A DNA stretch of 32,087 nucleotides from Terriglobia bacterium. GTDB taxonomy: Bacteria > Acidobacteriota > Terriglobia > JAIQFV01. Made by a program: the position numbers and the translations under genes. Positions 16,297 to 25,262 of this stretch are shown here, piece after piece. Every line of letters begins with the position of its first letter. Position 1 is the stretch's first letter. The notes beneath the pieces were generated by a model. It was not told the origin of the DNA, did not search any database, and saw only the letters and a list, made by a program, of their open reading frames with translations. The stretch covers positions 1-32,087 of the forward strand of contig JAQUPQ010000042.1 in the NCBI GenBank assembly GCA_028716525.1, read 5' to 3'.

Positions 16297-17598
16297 ATGG
16301 GCAACGAAACTTTAACCATCACAGACAATCGAACCGGCAAGACTTATGAAGTACCCGTTCAGAACGGCACCATCAAGGCGCTGGACCTTCGTCAAATCAA
16401 GATCGGTCCGGACGATTTTGGGCTGATGACTTACGATCCTGCATTTATGAATACGGCCTCTTGCAAGAGCAAGATCACATTCATCGATGGCGACAAAGGC
16501 ATTTTGCGGTATCGCGGTTATCCCATCGAACAACTCGCGGAACGCTCCACCTACCTGGAAACAGCCTTTTTGTTGATCAACGGCGAGCTTCCAACTCGCG
16601 CTGAGCTGGAAGATTGGACCTACCAGGTCAACCACCACACCATCATCCACGAGAACATCAAGAAATTCATGGATGGCTTTCATTACGACGCCAATCCCAT
16701 GGGGATGCTGGTGGGAACGGTGGGGGCGCTCTCCACGTTTTACAAAGAGGCCAAGAACATTCATGATCCCGAGAATCGGCAGAAGCAGATCTATCGGCTG
16801 ATCGGCAAGATGATCACGCTGGCGGGATTTGCGTATCGGCACTCGCGGGGGCTTCCCTTTGCCTATCCCGACAACGAACTGAGCTATGCCGGAAACTTCC
16901 TGAACATGCTTTTCCGCATGACGGAGCCCAAGTACAAACCCCACCCGGTTCTCGAAAAGGCCCTGGATGTGTTGTTCATCCTGCATGCGGACCACGAGCA
17001 AAACTGCAGCACGAATGCCATGCGCAGTGTGGGCAGTTCTCACGTGGATCCCTTCTCGGCCGTCGCCGGGGCTGCCGCCGCGTTGTACGGCCCTCTCCAT
17101 GGCGGCGCGAACGCCGAAGTGCTCTACATGCTCGATCTGATCGGCACCATGAACAATATTCCGGACTTCATCAAGAGCGTCAAAGAGGGAAAAGGCAAGC
17201 TGATGGGCTTCGGACACCGCGTCTACAAGAATTACGACCCGCGGGCCAAGATCATCAAGCACCTGGCCGATCAGGTGTTCGAAGTCACCGGCCGCAATCC
17301 CAAGCTGGATATGGCCCTGGAGTTGGAACGTATCGCGCTTAGCGACGAGTATTTCATCAAGCGCAAGCTCTATCCGAATGTCGATTTCTACTCCGGCTTG
17401 ATTTATCAAGCCATGGGCTTCCCCATCGACATGTTCCCGGTGCTGTTCGCCATCGGTCGCACCTCCGGATGGATCGCGCAGTGGCAGGAAATGTTGATGG
17501 ACGGCGAGCAGAAGATCGCGCGGCCGCGCCAGATCTATTTGGGCTACGACAAACGCGATTACCAAACACTTGATCAACGTTCCGCTACGGCAGCCTGA
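16297..17598 (+). CDS. gltA: Citrate synthase
   Basis: 433 residues, typical of the longer bacterial type. Signature segments are ITFIDGDKGILRYRGYPIEQL, the oxaloacetate-site histidine in LHADHEQNCSTNAMR, the catalytic histidine in GPLHGGANAEVL, the arginine region GFGHRVYKNYDPRA, and the catalytic aspartate in NVDFYSGLIY. It condenses acetyl-CoA with oxaloacetate and so feeds acetyl-CoA from amino acid or aromatic breakdown into the TCA cycle. A GAGG ribosome site precedes the ATG. It lies 123 bp behind ilvE, with no clear terminator between. Confidence 0.96.
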   Translation: MGNETLTITDNRTGKTYEVPVQNGTIKALDLRQIKIGPDDFGLMTYDPAFMNTASCKSKITFIDGDKGILRYRGYPIEQLAERSTYLETAFLLINGELPTRAELEDWTYQVNHHTIIHENIKKFMDGFHYDANPMGMLVGTVGALSTFYKEAKNIHDPENRQKQIYRLIGKMITLAGFAYRHSRGLPFAYPDNELSYAGNFLNMLFRMTEPKYKPHPVLEKALDVLFILHADHEQNCSTNAMRSVGSSHVDPFSAVAGAAAALYGPLHGGANAEVLYMLDLIGTMNNIPDFIKSVKEGKGKLMGFGHRVYKNYDPRAKIIKHLADQVFEVTGRNPKLDMALELERIALSDEYFIKRKLYPNVDFYSGLIYQAMGFPIDMFPVLFAIGRTSGWIAQWQEMLMDGEQKIARPRQIYLGYDKRDYQTLDQRSATAA

Positions 17599-17652
17599 GG
17601 GTGCACGGTCTTCAAGTTCGCCGCAGCCACGTCAAAAACACCAGACCCCGGG

Positions 17653-17687
17653 TTCGGCTCGATGGTCCTGGGGGCCATCGAGCCGGA
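17653..17687. repeat. Strong hairpin between citrate synthase and YbaK-type genes
   Basis: GGCTCGATGG at 17656-17665 pairs perfectly with CCATCGAGCC at 17675-17684 across a 9-base loop. Three more pairs (one G-U) extend the stem to about 13 bp. No T-run follows, so it is either a factor-dependent end or an mRNA hairpin. Confidence 0.45.
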
Positions 17688-17753
17688 GACCTGGCTATCG
17701 GCGCGGGAGATCGGAAACGGTTTTCCGGGCCACAGCAAGGAAAGGCGGCGACG

Positions 17754-18233
17754 ATGGCAATCCCAGATCGCTTGAAAGAGTATCTCGAAGCGCAGGCCGT
17801 TCCCTATACGCACTGCACTCATCGCCTGGCATATACCGCCCAAGGTGTGGCGGCAGCTCAACACGTCCCCGGCAGCGCCATGGTCAAGACGGTGATCATG
17901 CGTGGGGGTGAGAAGTTCTTCATGGTGGTTCTTCCGGCGACTCGCAAGGTGGACCTCCCCGCCCTCGAACATGCCCTGCCCTATGACAAAATCCAATTGG
18001 CCAGCGAATACGAATTTGCGGTTTTGTTTCCGGACAGCGAGGTCGGCGCCATGGCGCCGTTCGGAAATTTGTATGGATTGCCTGTTTTTGTCGATACCCA
18101 CTTGTCCGGATGCAATGAAATTGTCTTCAACGCCGGAACCCATACCGACACCATCCGGATGAGCTATCAAGATTTCAATCGCTTGGTTCACCCGACCGTC
18201 ATCTCCCTGACCCGAGACTTGGTGGCGGCATAG
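17754..18233 (+). CDS. YbaK/ProX-type aminoacyl-tRNA deacylase domain protein
   Basis: 159 residues from the ATG at 17754; the frame is open upstream but the extra 51 residues look non-coding. YbaK-fold features include the start RLKEYLEAQAVPYTHCTH, the AAAQHVPGSAMVKTVIMRG segment with the lysine common to this fold, FFMVVLPATRKVD, and GAMAPFGNLYGLPVFVD followed by EIVFNAGTHTDTIRMSYQDF. Members remove wrongly attached amino acids from tRNA. The exact substrate is not clear; this clade is often annotated only as a YbaK domain protein. It is flanked by TCA-type genes with no obvious link. Confidence 0.85.
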   Translation: MAIPDRLKEYLEAQAVPYTHCTHRLAYTAQGVAAAQHVPGSAMVKTVIMRGGEKFFMVVLPATRKVDLPALEHALPYDKIQLASEYEFAVLFPDSEVGAMAPFGNLYGLPVFVDTHLSGCNEIVFNAGTHTDTIRMSYQDFNRLVHPTVISLTRDLVAA

Positions 18234-18586
18234 GTTGAGAAGTAAGAGTTCTGTCGCTCGAGCGCGTTCCCGAGGGGCCGAAATCAGAGTCTTTGGAATG
18301 GGCCGTTGATTCGAGGCCATTATTTAACGCCTTCACTCGCCGTTGCCGTGAGTGGGTGCATCAGCAAGGTGGAGTCGAGGCGTGTTTTTACGTCCTTATT
18401 TACATTCCGGTCCAGTGACGAGACCGAAGGCGGCTTGCTGCTGCCCTCGGATCCCATCCATGGATGTTCATCAAAGCGTTTCGTTCATAGATCTTCTCAC
18501 CCACAAACGCACATTCTTGAGGGGAACCCTTTCGCACGATCCACCCTCGAGGATCAGATTTTTTCATTCATCCGAGAGGAGAACTT
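18234..18586. other. Intergenic leader before the malic enzyme gene
   Basis: 353 bp without a credible gene. It holds a CGCTCGAGCG palindrome near 18256 and a small CACTC/GAGTG hairpin near 18342. A GAGGAG ribosome site lies just before the ATG at 18587. I see no convincing sigma-70 or sigma-54 promoter, although the length suggests one is present. Confidence 0.4.
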
Positions 18587-20872
18587 ATGGCCATACGAAA
18601 ACAAGACGCACTGAATTATCACGCGCTGGGGCGCCGCGGAAAAATTGAGGTGACTTCGAGCAAGCCGTGTCGAACGGCGTTTGACCTGTCTCTCGCTTAC
18701 ACGCCCGGCGTGGCGGAACCCTGTCGCGAGATTGAGAAAGATATCGAAAACGTTTATCGCTATACCGCCAAAGGAAATCTGGTGGCGGTGGTTTCCAACG
18801 GCACGGCCGTTCTAGGCTTGGGAGATATTGGCGCGGCTGCCGGCAAACCGGTGATGGAAGGCAAGGGCGTATTGTTCAAGAGATTCGCCGACATCGACGT
18901 GTTCGATCTCGAGCTCGACACCCACAATCCCGATGAAATTATCCGCACCGTGCAATTGTTGGAACCCACCTTTGGAGGAATCAACCTGGAGGACATCAAG
19001 GCGCCGGACTGCTTCTACATCGAAGAAACGCTCAAGAAAACCATGAACATTCCGGTCTTTCATGACGACCAGCACGGCACCGCCATCATCTCGGGCGCCG
19101 CCTTGATCAACGCCCTGGAATTGGTGGGCAAGGACATTTCAAAAGTCCGCGTGGTGTTCAACGGCGCGGGCGCAGCCGGCATCGCGTGCGCCAATCATTA
19201 CGTCCGGCTGGGAGTAAAGCGCGAAAACGTCACCCTGTGCGATTCTGTTGGCGTGATTTACAAGGGGCGCGAGAAAGGCATGAACCCCTACAAGGAACAA
19301 TACGCCCAGGAAACGCGCCTGCGAACGCTGGCGGAGGCGATGGTCGGGGCGGATGTATTCTGCGGAGTCTCGGTCGCCAATTGTGTGACCAAAGACATGG
19401 TTCGATCCATGAATTCCAACCCCGTTGTCTTTGCTATGGCCAATCCCGATCCGGAGATTACCTACGAAGACGCTAAATCCGCTCGCAGCGATCTGATCAT
19501 GGCCACCGGGCGCAGCGACTATCCCAACCAAGTGAATAATGTGCTGGGATTCCCGTTCATTTTCCGGGGCGCCCTGGATGTCCGGGCCAAAGCCATCACC
19601 GAAGAAATGAAGATCGCCGCCACGTACGCGCTGGCGCAACTGGCCAAGCAGGACGTCCCCGATACCGTCATGCGCGCTTACGGAGGTGAACGCTTCAAAT
19701 TTGGTCCTGATTATATTATTCCAAAACCGTTCGATCCCCGCGTCTTGGTCTGGGAAGCTTCCGCGGTCGCTAAAGCCGCCATGGACGGGGGCATCGCCGC
19801 CGAGCCGGTGAACCTGGAGGAATACAAGGAGCAGCTTGAGATGCGTCTGGGCCGCAGCCGCGAATTGATCCGGCACGTCGTTCAAAAAGCGCGCAAGGAT
19901 CCCAAACGCATTGTCTTTCCGGAGGGGGAAGAAGAAAAAATCCTCCGCGCCGCCAACATCCTGGTCGATGAAAACATCGCCCGACCGATTCTGTTGGGAA
20001 ACAGCGAAATCATCCAGGAGAAAATCAAACAACTGGATCTCTCATTGGAGGGCATCGAAGTCATTGATCCCGAGAAGTCTCCTCTGATGGAAAAATTTGT
20101 GATGGAATTCCATCACATGCGGCGGCGCAAAGGGGTCTCGGCCGTGGACGCCCGGGAATTTATGAAAAACCGAAACTACTTCGGCACCATGATGGTGCAC
20201 TTCCATGATTGCGACGGTCTCATTTCGGGACTTACCCAGCAATACCCCGAAACGATTCGGCCGGCACTTCAGATCCTGAAAACCAAGAGTGGAACCCATC
20301 GTGTTTCGGGACTTTATATTTTGATGACCAAGAAAGATACCTTCTTCTTTGCCGACACCACCGTCAATATCGATCCCACCCCCGATGAACTGGCCGAAAT
20401 TGCCATGGGCAGCGCCGAAGTGGCTCGGGCGTTTGATGTCGAACCCCGCATCGCCATGCTGTCGTTTTCGAACTTCGGATCCACCAATCATCCCTTTGCC
20501 GAGAAAGTGCGGGTGGCAACGGAGATTGTCAAACAGCTGATGCCCGATTTGATGATTGATGGAGAAATGCAGGCCGACACGGCGGTGGTTCCCGAAATCA
20601 TCAATGAGACCTATCCCTTCTCCACTCTCAAAGGGGGCGCCAACGTGCTGATCTTCCCGAATCTCGAAGCCGGGAACATTGCATATAAATTGATGATGCG
20701 GATTGGGGGAGCGGAAGCTGTGGGGCCCATCCTCATGGGAATTGGACGGCCGGTTCACGTTCTGCAGCATGGCGCAGAGGTTAACGATATCGTAAACATG
20801 ACGGCCATCGCCGTGGTGGACGCCCAACTCCTGGAAAAGCAAACCCGGGAAATGGCTGCGGCCAGCCACTAG
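18587..20872 (+). CDS. maeB: NADP-dependent malic enzyme with C-terminal phosphotransacetylase-like domain
   Basis: 761 residues, the usual size of the MaeB hybrid. Residues 1 to about 165 are the malic N-terminal domain ([43 protein letters not shown]). Residues about 165-410 are the nucleotide-binding domain ([18 protein letters not shown]). Residues about 430-755 are a PTA/PTB-like domain ([20 protein letters not shown], and the [14 protein letters not shown] region), which in this family is generally regulatory rather than catalytic. It converts malate to pyruvate and CO2 with NAD(P)+, supplying pyruvate and reductant. It is followed by a strong terminator. Confidence 0.95.
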   Translation: MAIRKQDALNYHALGRRGKIEVTSSKPCRTAFDLSLAYTPGVAEPCREIEKDIENVYRYTAKGNLVAVVSNGTAVLGLGDIGAAAGKPVMEGKGVLFKRFADIDVFDLELDTHNPDEIIRTVQLLEPTFGGINLEDIKAPDCFYIEETLKKTMNIPVFHDDQHGTAIISGAALINALELVGKDISKVRVVFNGAGAAGIACANHYVRLGVKRENVTLCDSVGVIYKGREKGMNPYKEQYAQETRLRTLAEAMVGADVFCGVSVANCVTKDMVRSMNSNPVVFAMANPDPEITYEDAKSARSDLIMATGRSDYPNQVNNVLGFPFIFRGALDVRAKAITEEMKIAATYALAQLAKQDVPDTVMRAYGGERFKFGPDYIIPKPFDPRVLVWEASAVAKAAMDGGIAAEPVNLEEYKEQLEMRLGRSRELIRHVVQKARKDPKRIVFPEGEEEKILRAANILVDENIARPILLGNSEIIQEKIKQLDLSLEGIEVIDPEKSPLMEKFVMEFHHMRRRKGVSAVDAREFMKNRNYFGTMMVHFHDCDGLISGLTQQYPETIRPALQILKTKSGTHRVSGLYILMTKKDTFFFADTTVNIDPTPDELAEIAMGSAEVARAFDVEPRIAMLSFSNFGSTNHPFAEKVRVATEIVKQLMPDLMIDGEMQADTAVVPEIINETYPFSTLKGGANVLIFPNLEAGNIAYKLMMRIGGAEAVGPILMGIGRPVHVLQHGAEVNDIVNMTAIAVVDAQLLEKQTREMAAASH

Positions 20873-20918
20873 TTTCGTACGGTTTTCGACAGCAATCCCG
20901 TTCGCCTTCTAACGCCAT

Positions 20919-20955
20919 CGGTCGGGGCAGGCATCAATAAGCCCCGACCGTTTTT
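20919..20955 (+). terminator. Rho-independent terminator after maeB
   Basis: A perfect 10-bp stem (CGGTCGGGGC at 20919-20928, GCCCCGACCG at 20941-20950) with a 12-base loop is followed by TTTTT. It ends the metabolic block 47 bp behind the maeB stop. Confidence 0.92.
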
Positions 20956-21034
20956 GTTTGATGACTTGACCGCTCATCCTATTCCGACTGGATTGTTTTC
21001 CCAATTTATATTGAAAATAAATTCACAAACTAAC

Positions 21035-21065
21035 GTTGCGTGCAACGCAACCGTTGCGTACAAAA
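21035..21065 (+). promoter_or_regulatory. Candidate activator-binding sites upstream of the benzoyl-CoA block
   Basis: GTTGCGTGCAAC at 21035-21046 differs by one base from the palindrome at 7656-7667. It is followed by another GCAAC half-site (21047-21051 region) and by CGTTGCGTACAA at 21052-21063. The arrangement of several GTTGC/GCAAC half-sites matches the cluster behind the sigma-54 activator gene. Confidence 0.55.
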
Positions 21066-21089
21066 CCGCCAAAAGTGTTTCACAGGCCT

Positions 21090-21105
21090 GAGCACACAAC
21101 TTGCT
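21090..21105 (+). promoter_or_regulatory. Sigma-54-like promoter candidate 1
   Basis: GAGCACACAACTTGCT has a perfect TTGCT -12 and a GAGCAC -24 with correct 10-base spacing, but the first of the two conserved G residues is A. It is only about 25 bp behind the putative activator sites, closer than usual. Confidence 0.35.
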
Positions 21106-21163
21106 TCGGCTCAAAACAACCTCATTTTAAAAGCGAAAAGGCTCCGGTATAAATATCCAACTT

Positions 21164-21179
21164 TGGCACTCCAAATGAT
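21164..21179 (+). promoter_or_regulatory. Sigma-54-like promoter candidate 2
   Basis: TGGCACTCCAAATGAT has a perfect TGGCAC -24 element, correct spacing, and an imperfect -12 (ATGA instead of TTGC). It is about 118 bp behind the palindrome at 21035, similar to the 107 bp at merR. Confidence 0.35.
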
Positions 21180-21301
21180 GATTGATATTCGGAATCCGGA
21201 AGTCCAATTAAAAGTGTTGAGCAGTTAGGCCGTTCGGCATATCGGCTCTTTGACAAAAGAATCTTTATGGGGAACCGCGCGAGTTCTTCAATCCGCAGGA
21301 A

Positions 21302-21338
21302 AGGTGGTACCGCATTCAACTTTTTGAAATTACCACCT
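21302..21338. repeat. Hairpin with T-box-like core
   Basis: AGGTGGTA at 21302-21309 pairs with TACCACCT at 21331-21338. The left arm continues as GGTGGTACCGC, which resembles the T-box core. No specifier stem or downstream T-run was found, so a riboswitch call is not supported. Confidence 0.3.
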
Positions 21339-21727
21339 ACATTCTGGAACTGATCAGACCATTTCTAAAAAACACCTACAAAAACCCACACACGTCGAGG
21401 CAAATCCGATGTGAAACCCCTCCCTCTTGCGTATCACCTTCTTCTTGCGGATCGAAGGATTCACGAACCCCAAAAAGCCAACCGCATTCGGATGCGTCCC
21501 CGCACCTCCTTGGACCTCTCCCGAAATATCCTCGACCATCTGCACACTGAGCTCTTGCCATGTGACTTTTGTCATCGTCCATTTCCGGGTCCAATTGTAA
21601 TCTTCCCTTGATGGAAGGTATTGCATTCGAATCTATTTTTTGAATCGGATGCCCAGGTCCATCCGGTATTCCGTCCTGTTGCGATTGAATCCGTTTCCAA
21701 AAAATCAATTTTGAAGGGAGTAAAAAA

Positions 21728-22228
21728 ATGTCGAACCCGGAGTTGATGCATCCGACTGATGAACTAAAAAAGGAGCATGTCTCGGTACTTGAATTGCTAC
21801 GAGAAATTACGGCACTGACTGCCACAGAGCAGCTTTCCAGCGCGACCGAATGGGTGGATTCCTTCGATCGAGCTTGCATCTTTCTTCAGACCGACGTTGC
21901 TCGTCATTTTGAAAAGGAAGAAAAAGCCTTGTTTCCAGTATTAGCCAAGTATGTGGGAAATCAAACCGGTCCGGTGGCGGTCATGTTGCAGGAGCACGAG
22001 CAGCACCAGGCATTGCTTTCACAGTTATGTGCAGCGGTTCAATCCCGCGATTGGGGGTCTGTGCGTTCGGCCTGGAACCCCTTCGCCCAACTTTTGGGTC
22101 TGCACATCATGAAGGAAGACTCGGTTTTGTTCCCCATGGCGGAGCGACTAATGAATGCAGAGGAGCGGACCGAAGTACACAACAAGATGGAGGCCATCAA
22201 TCGCTCGATTGAGATACCGATGTCGTGA
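21728..22228 (+). CDS. Hemerythrin-like (HHE domain) protein
   Basis: 166 residues forming a four-helix bundle. Probable iron ligands sit in LKKEHVSVLELL, DVARHFEKEEKALFP, QEHEQHQALL and GLHIMKEDSVLFPMAE, the standard H...HxxxE...H...HxxxxD pattern. Hemerythrin-like proteins carry a di-iron site that binds oxygen or NO, or stores iron. A GGGAG ribosome site precedes the ATG. It stands directly ahead of the oxygen-sensitive benzoyl-CoA enzymes, and a second family member closes the block, which suggests oxygen protection or sensing; this is inference. Confidence 0.9.
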   Translation: MSNPELMHPTDELKKEHVSVLELLREITALTATEQLSSATEWVDSFDRACIFLQTDVARHFEKEEKALFPVLAKYVGNQTGPVAVMLQEHEQHQALLSQLCAAVQSRDWGSVRSAWNPFAQLLGLHIMKEDSVLFPMAERLMNAEERTEVHNKMEAINRSIEIPMS

Positions 22229-22353
22229 CTGCGGAAGCCGCCAAGCCCTTCCTCAAATCCCGGATCCCTGAAACGTATTCTCACATCGAGCTGATTTGTA
22301 CCCTTGCGCCTCCAGTTCGCCTTCATCGACAGACTTCACAACGGAGATTCAGA

Positions 22354-23307
22354 ATGACATTCTTTCAACCCAAGCCTGCTACGGATTTCAAATTCAAAGA
22401 CATCCTTTATGAGAAGAAGGACTGGGTCGCTCGTGTAACGCTCAATCGTCCGCAGGTCCATAACGCCTACAGTTCTCTGGCATTGCAAGAAATGTGCGCC
22501 GCGTTTCGAGACGCCTCCTGGGACGACCACGTGGCCGTGGTTGTACTGACAGGCGCCGGCGACAAAGCTTTTTGTACAGGCGGCGACGTGAGTGAGTACG
22601 CCGACAGTTACACCCAGCGTCCTCGGGATTATTGGAAATGGATGGGACTGTTTGTAGAGTGCCATGACGTGCTGCGCAACATCGGCAAACCCACCATTGC
22701 CCGGCTCAACGGCATGGTTGTGGGCGGGGGAAACGAGCTCAATATGGCGTGCGATCTGGCCGTTGCCGCCGACCATGTGGTAATTCGTCAGGTGGGAACC
22801 CGCGTCGGTTCGGTGGCGGCCGGTGGAGCCACTCAGTGGCTGCCCATTTTGATCGGGGATCGCCGCGCCCGCCAGATGTTGATGCTGTGCGAAGAGGTCA
22901 ATGCCCAAACGGCCCTCGCCTGGGGACTGGTCAACGAAGTCGTGCCTCTTGCCGAACTGGATGCCGCCGTCGACCGGCTATGCCAAAAACTTATCGACAA
23001 ATTTCCGGAATGCATGCGCTACACCAAGCAGCAAACCAACTTTTGGAAAGACCTGGCGTGGTCTTCCACCATCGGCCACGCTCGTGACTGGTTGGCGCTG
23101 CACTACACTTCCCTGGAACCCTACGAGGGAATGAAGGCCTTCGTTGAAAAGCGCAAAGTGGATTACCGCGGCCTGCGTCAAAAGGCAGCGGACGGAAAAT
23201 CCAGCGAATTTCTGTGGGGTCCCTACAGCAAGACGTGCCGGTCCTGTCAAGCCAAGGGCATTCCGAATGAATTTGAATTTTGCGGCAAGTGCGGATCGAA
23301 GCTCTAA
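22354..23307 (+). CDS. oah: 6-oxocyclohex-1-ene-1-carbonyl-CoA hydrolase-like protein with C-terminal zinc ribbon
   Basis: 317 residues from the ATG at 22354 (GGAG 7 bases upstream); 43 further codons upstream are not family-like. It is a crotonase-fold enzyme whose core follows the ring hydrolase Oah/BamA: TGAGDKAFCTGGDVSEYAD, NGMVVGGGNELNMACDLAVA, AAGGATQWLPILIG and LCQKLIDKFPECM. Oah opens the ring by adding water to the 6-oxo compound to give 3-hydroxypimelyl-CoA. It is shorter than the about 377-residue Thauera enzyme because a segment before the LDAAVDRLC helix is missing. The last 25 residues add a zinc-ribbon-like C-x2-C...C-x2-C tail (CRSC ... CGKC). The gene context supports the role, but a related crotonase is possible. 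Confidence 0.8.
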   Translation: MTFFQPKPATDFKFKDILYEKKDWVARVTLNRPQVHNAYSSLALQEMCAAFRDASWDDHVAVVVLTGAGDKAFCTGGDVSEYADSYTQRPRDYWKWMGLFVECHDVLRNIGKPTIARLNGMVVGGGNELNMACDLAVAADHVVIRQVGTRVGSVAAGGATQWLPILIGDRRARQMLMLCEEVNAQTALAWGLVNEVVPLAELDAAVDRLCQKLIDKFPECMRYTKQQTNFWKDLAWSSTIGHARDWLALHYTSLEPYEGMKAFVEKRKVDYRGLRQKAADGKSSEFLWGPYSKTCRSCQAKGIPNEFEFCGKCGSKL

Positions 23308-23379
23308 GGCCGCGAGCCACACACCCGGTCCGGCGCGTCAATAGGGGCGAAATCAGAGTCCTCGAGCGGGGGCAATTCG

Positions 23380-24156
23380 ATGACAACCATGGTTTCAAAA
23401 TATGCTGAATTAAGTTTTCGCGGCCACGTCGCTCAGCTCACGCTGAATCGCCCACCGCTGAACGTCATGAATCTCGAAATGATTCAGGAGATCAATACCG
23501 CCCTGGCGCATCTCCTTGCTGAGGATCGGTGCCAGGCCGTCCTTTTGCGGGGAGCGGGAAAGGCGTTCAGCGCCGGAGTGGATGTCGCGGATCATGTGCC
23601 CGAACGCACCGAATTAATGATCCAAACCTTCCACCGGACGTTTCATCTACTCAACGAGTTTGATGTTCCCACGATTGCCTCGGTGCACGGCATGGCACTG
23701 GGCGGGGGCTTCGAGTTGGCCACCTTCTGCGATTTTGTGATTGCCTCGCGCGAGGCCAAGCTGGGTCTACCCGAAATCAAGGTGGGAGTCTTTCCGCCGG
23801 TCGCTTGCGCCATCCTGACCCGCTTGTGCAATCCCCGCCGTGCCTTGGAACTCATCCTGACCGGGGAATCCATCTCCGGTGAAGAAGCCGAACGCATTGG
23901 ACTGGTCAACCGGGCGGTCGAGAGCGCCGAGCTCGATATTCAAACTTGGGCGTTTTTAGACCGCATCCTGGTCAACAGTAATGCCGTCGTGAAAATGGCG
24001 CGGAAGGCCATCCGCGCATCGCGAGGAAAACCCTTCGCCGGCAAGCTGGATGCCATCGAAGACATTTACCTGAACGAACTGATGAAACTGGAGGACGCCC
24101 AGGAAGGGTTAAACGCCTTCATGGAAAAACGACCTCCCGCGTGGAAGAATCGTTAG
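23380..24156 (+). CDS. dch: Cyclohexa-1,5-diene-1-carbonyl-CoA hydratase
   Basis: 258 residues with the crotonase fold. The Dch-like signatures are [36 protein letters not shown] and the second oxyanion region [20 protein letters not shown], followed by [16 protein letters not shown]. Dch hydrates the dienoyl-CoA product of benzoyl-CoA reductase to 6-hydroxycyclohex-1-ene-1-carbonyl-CoA. It lies between the hydrolase and dehydrogenase genes of the same pathway, which supports the specific assignment. A second ATG three codons in is possible. Its spacer of 72 bp from oah shows no terminator. Confidence 0.88.
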   Translation: MTTMVSKYAELSFRGHVAQLTLNRPPLNVMNLEMIQEINTALAHLLAEDRCQAVLLRGAGKAFSAGVDVADHVPERTELMIQTFHRTFHLLNEFDVPTIASVHGMALGGGFELATFCDFVIASREAKLGLPEIKVGVFPPVACAILTRLCNPRRALELILTGESISGEEAERIGLVNRAVESAELDIQTWAFLDRILVNSNAVVKMARKAIRASRGKPFAGKLDAIEDIYLNELMKLEDAQEGLNAFMEKRPPAWKNR

Positions 24157-24194
24157 CCGCGTTTGATTGTGGCGCGAGGATCTTTTCTAAAATT

Positions 24195-25217
24195 ATGAAA
24201 GCAGCACTTTTTATCGGACCCCACCAACCTTTGAAGATGGACGTGTGGCCGGATCCGGCCATCGGTGACGAAGACGTTCTGGTGAAGGTGTCGGCCTGCG
24301 GGGTGTGTCATACGGATCTGCATTACATCGATCACGGCACTCCCACGTTCAAGAAACCTCCTCTGGTATTGGGACACGAGCCTTCCGGGATTGTGGCGGA
24401 GTGTGGCAGCCGCGTCGAAACATTCAAGAAAGGCGACCGGGTTTTGCTTCCCTCGGTTTATGGATGTGGCCGTTGCTTTTTTTGCCGTACCGGCCGCGAA
24501 AATATTTGCGAACAGATGGTGATGTTTGGAAACAACGTCGACGGCGCTTACGCGGAATTCATCAAAGCCCCGGCCAAAGACATCTTTCATCTGCCCGCGG
24601 AGATTCCTTTGGAAGAAGGTGCCATCATCGCCGACGCCTTGTCCACTCCTTATCACGCTGTCCGTAACCGGGCCGAAGTGAAAGCCGGCGATACCGTCGT
24701 GGTGCTTGGTTGCGGCGGGGTGGGCATCAACGTGGTTCAAATCGCGGCAGCGGTTGGCGGTTCCGTCATTGCGATCGACAAGATCCCGCAGAAACTGGAG
24801 TGGGCCAAAAAGCTGGGCGCATCGGCCACTCTGAATCCCGATGAGGTCGGCGACGTTGCCAAAGCCGTCCGAAAACTCACCGCCGGAGGAGCCGACATCG
24901 CCATCGAAGCCATCGGCAATCCCAAGACGATCGACCTGGCCTTTCAATGCGTCCGGACCGGAGGGCGTCTCGTGATCGTCGGTTATTCCGCCGAAAATGC
25001 CACGCTGTTTGCCAGCCGTGTGATGTACCGCGAAATGGAAATCCGCGGGTCGCTGGGATGTCGGCCGGTCGATTATCCCAAGCTCCTGGAACTCGTGCGA
25101 TTGGGAAAAGTGAAAGTGAAGGAGTTGGTAACACACAAATTTCCGTTGGAAGACATCAATACTGCGTTTGATTATCTTCGCCGCGGTGAATCGTTGCGTT
25201 CGGTGGTGATTCCATGA
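24195..25217 (+). CDS. had: 6-hydroxycyclohex-1-ene-1-carbonyl-CoA dehydrogenase
   Basis: 340 residues from the ATG at 24195; an earlier in-frame start overlaps the dch end and adds non-family sequence. It is a zinc-dependent medium-chain dehydrogenase: catalytic zinc motif C-GV-C-HTD, GHEPSG, the structural-zinc cysteines in [16 protein letters not shown], and the NAD-binding motif [15 protein letters not shown]. Had oxidizes the 6-hydroxy group formed by Dch to the 6-oxo substrate of Oah with NAD+. Family likeness plus position between dch and bcrC makes this assignment firm, although sequence alone would only show an alcohol dehydrogenase of this type. Confidence 0.9.
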   Translation: MKAALFIGPHQPLKMDVWPDPAIGDEDVLVKVSACGVCHTDLHYIDHGTPTFKKPPLVLGHEPSGIVAECGSRVETFKKGDRVLLPSVYGCGRCFFCRTGRENICEQMVMFGNNVDGAYAEFIKAPAKDIFHLPAEIPLEEGAIIADALSTPYHAVRNRAEVKAGDTVVVLGCGGVGINVVQIAAAVGGSVIAIDKIPQKLEWAKKLGASATLNPDEVGDVAKAVRKLTAGGADIAIEAIGNPKTIDLAFQCVRTGGRLVIVGYSAENATLFASRVMYREMEIRGSLGCRPVDYPKLLELVRLGKVKVKELVTHKFPLEDINTAFDYLRRGESLRSVVIP

Positions 25218-25262
25218 GGTGCCATCTTCGGAGCGCGACCGGGTCCTTTCTTTCTTAAACAC

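Larger units (their letters stand above)
20956..21727. other. Long intergenic regulatory region before the aromatic block
   Basis: 772 bp, AT-richer than its flanks, with no credible gene; a 62-codon frame at 21040-21228 has no ribosome site or family resemblance. It holds the activator sites at 21035-21065, two sigma-54-like promoter candidates (21090 and 21164), a hairpin at 21302-21338 and an imperfect hairpin near 21626-21652. The untranslated leader ahead of the hemerythrin gene would be about 500-600 bases. Confidence 0.6.

Noticed and set aside
16312-17577. 421-codon minus-strand open frame opposite citrate synthase
   Set aside because: It is an antisense shadow of a certain gene; its His- and Gln-rich translation matches no family and has no ribosome site.
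21040-21228. Possible 62-residue protein behind the maeB terminator
   Set aside because: It starts inside the putative activator sites, lacks a ribosome site, and shows no coding character or recognisable family.
22225-22353. 43-codon N-terminal extension of the hydrolase frame
   Set aside because: It lies between the hemerythrin stop and a better ATG with a ribosome site, and family similarity starts only after 22354.
18279-23360. The 13-mer CGAAATCAGAGTC occurs in two intergenic spacers (18279-18291 and 23348-23360)
   Set aside because: Repeats of this length are expected by chance in a window this size, the two contexts differ, and no palindrome or promoter spacing supports a shared site.
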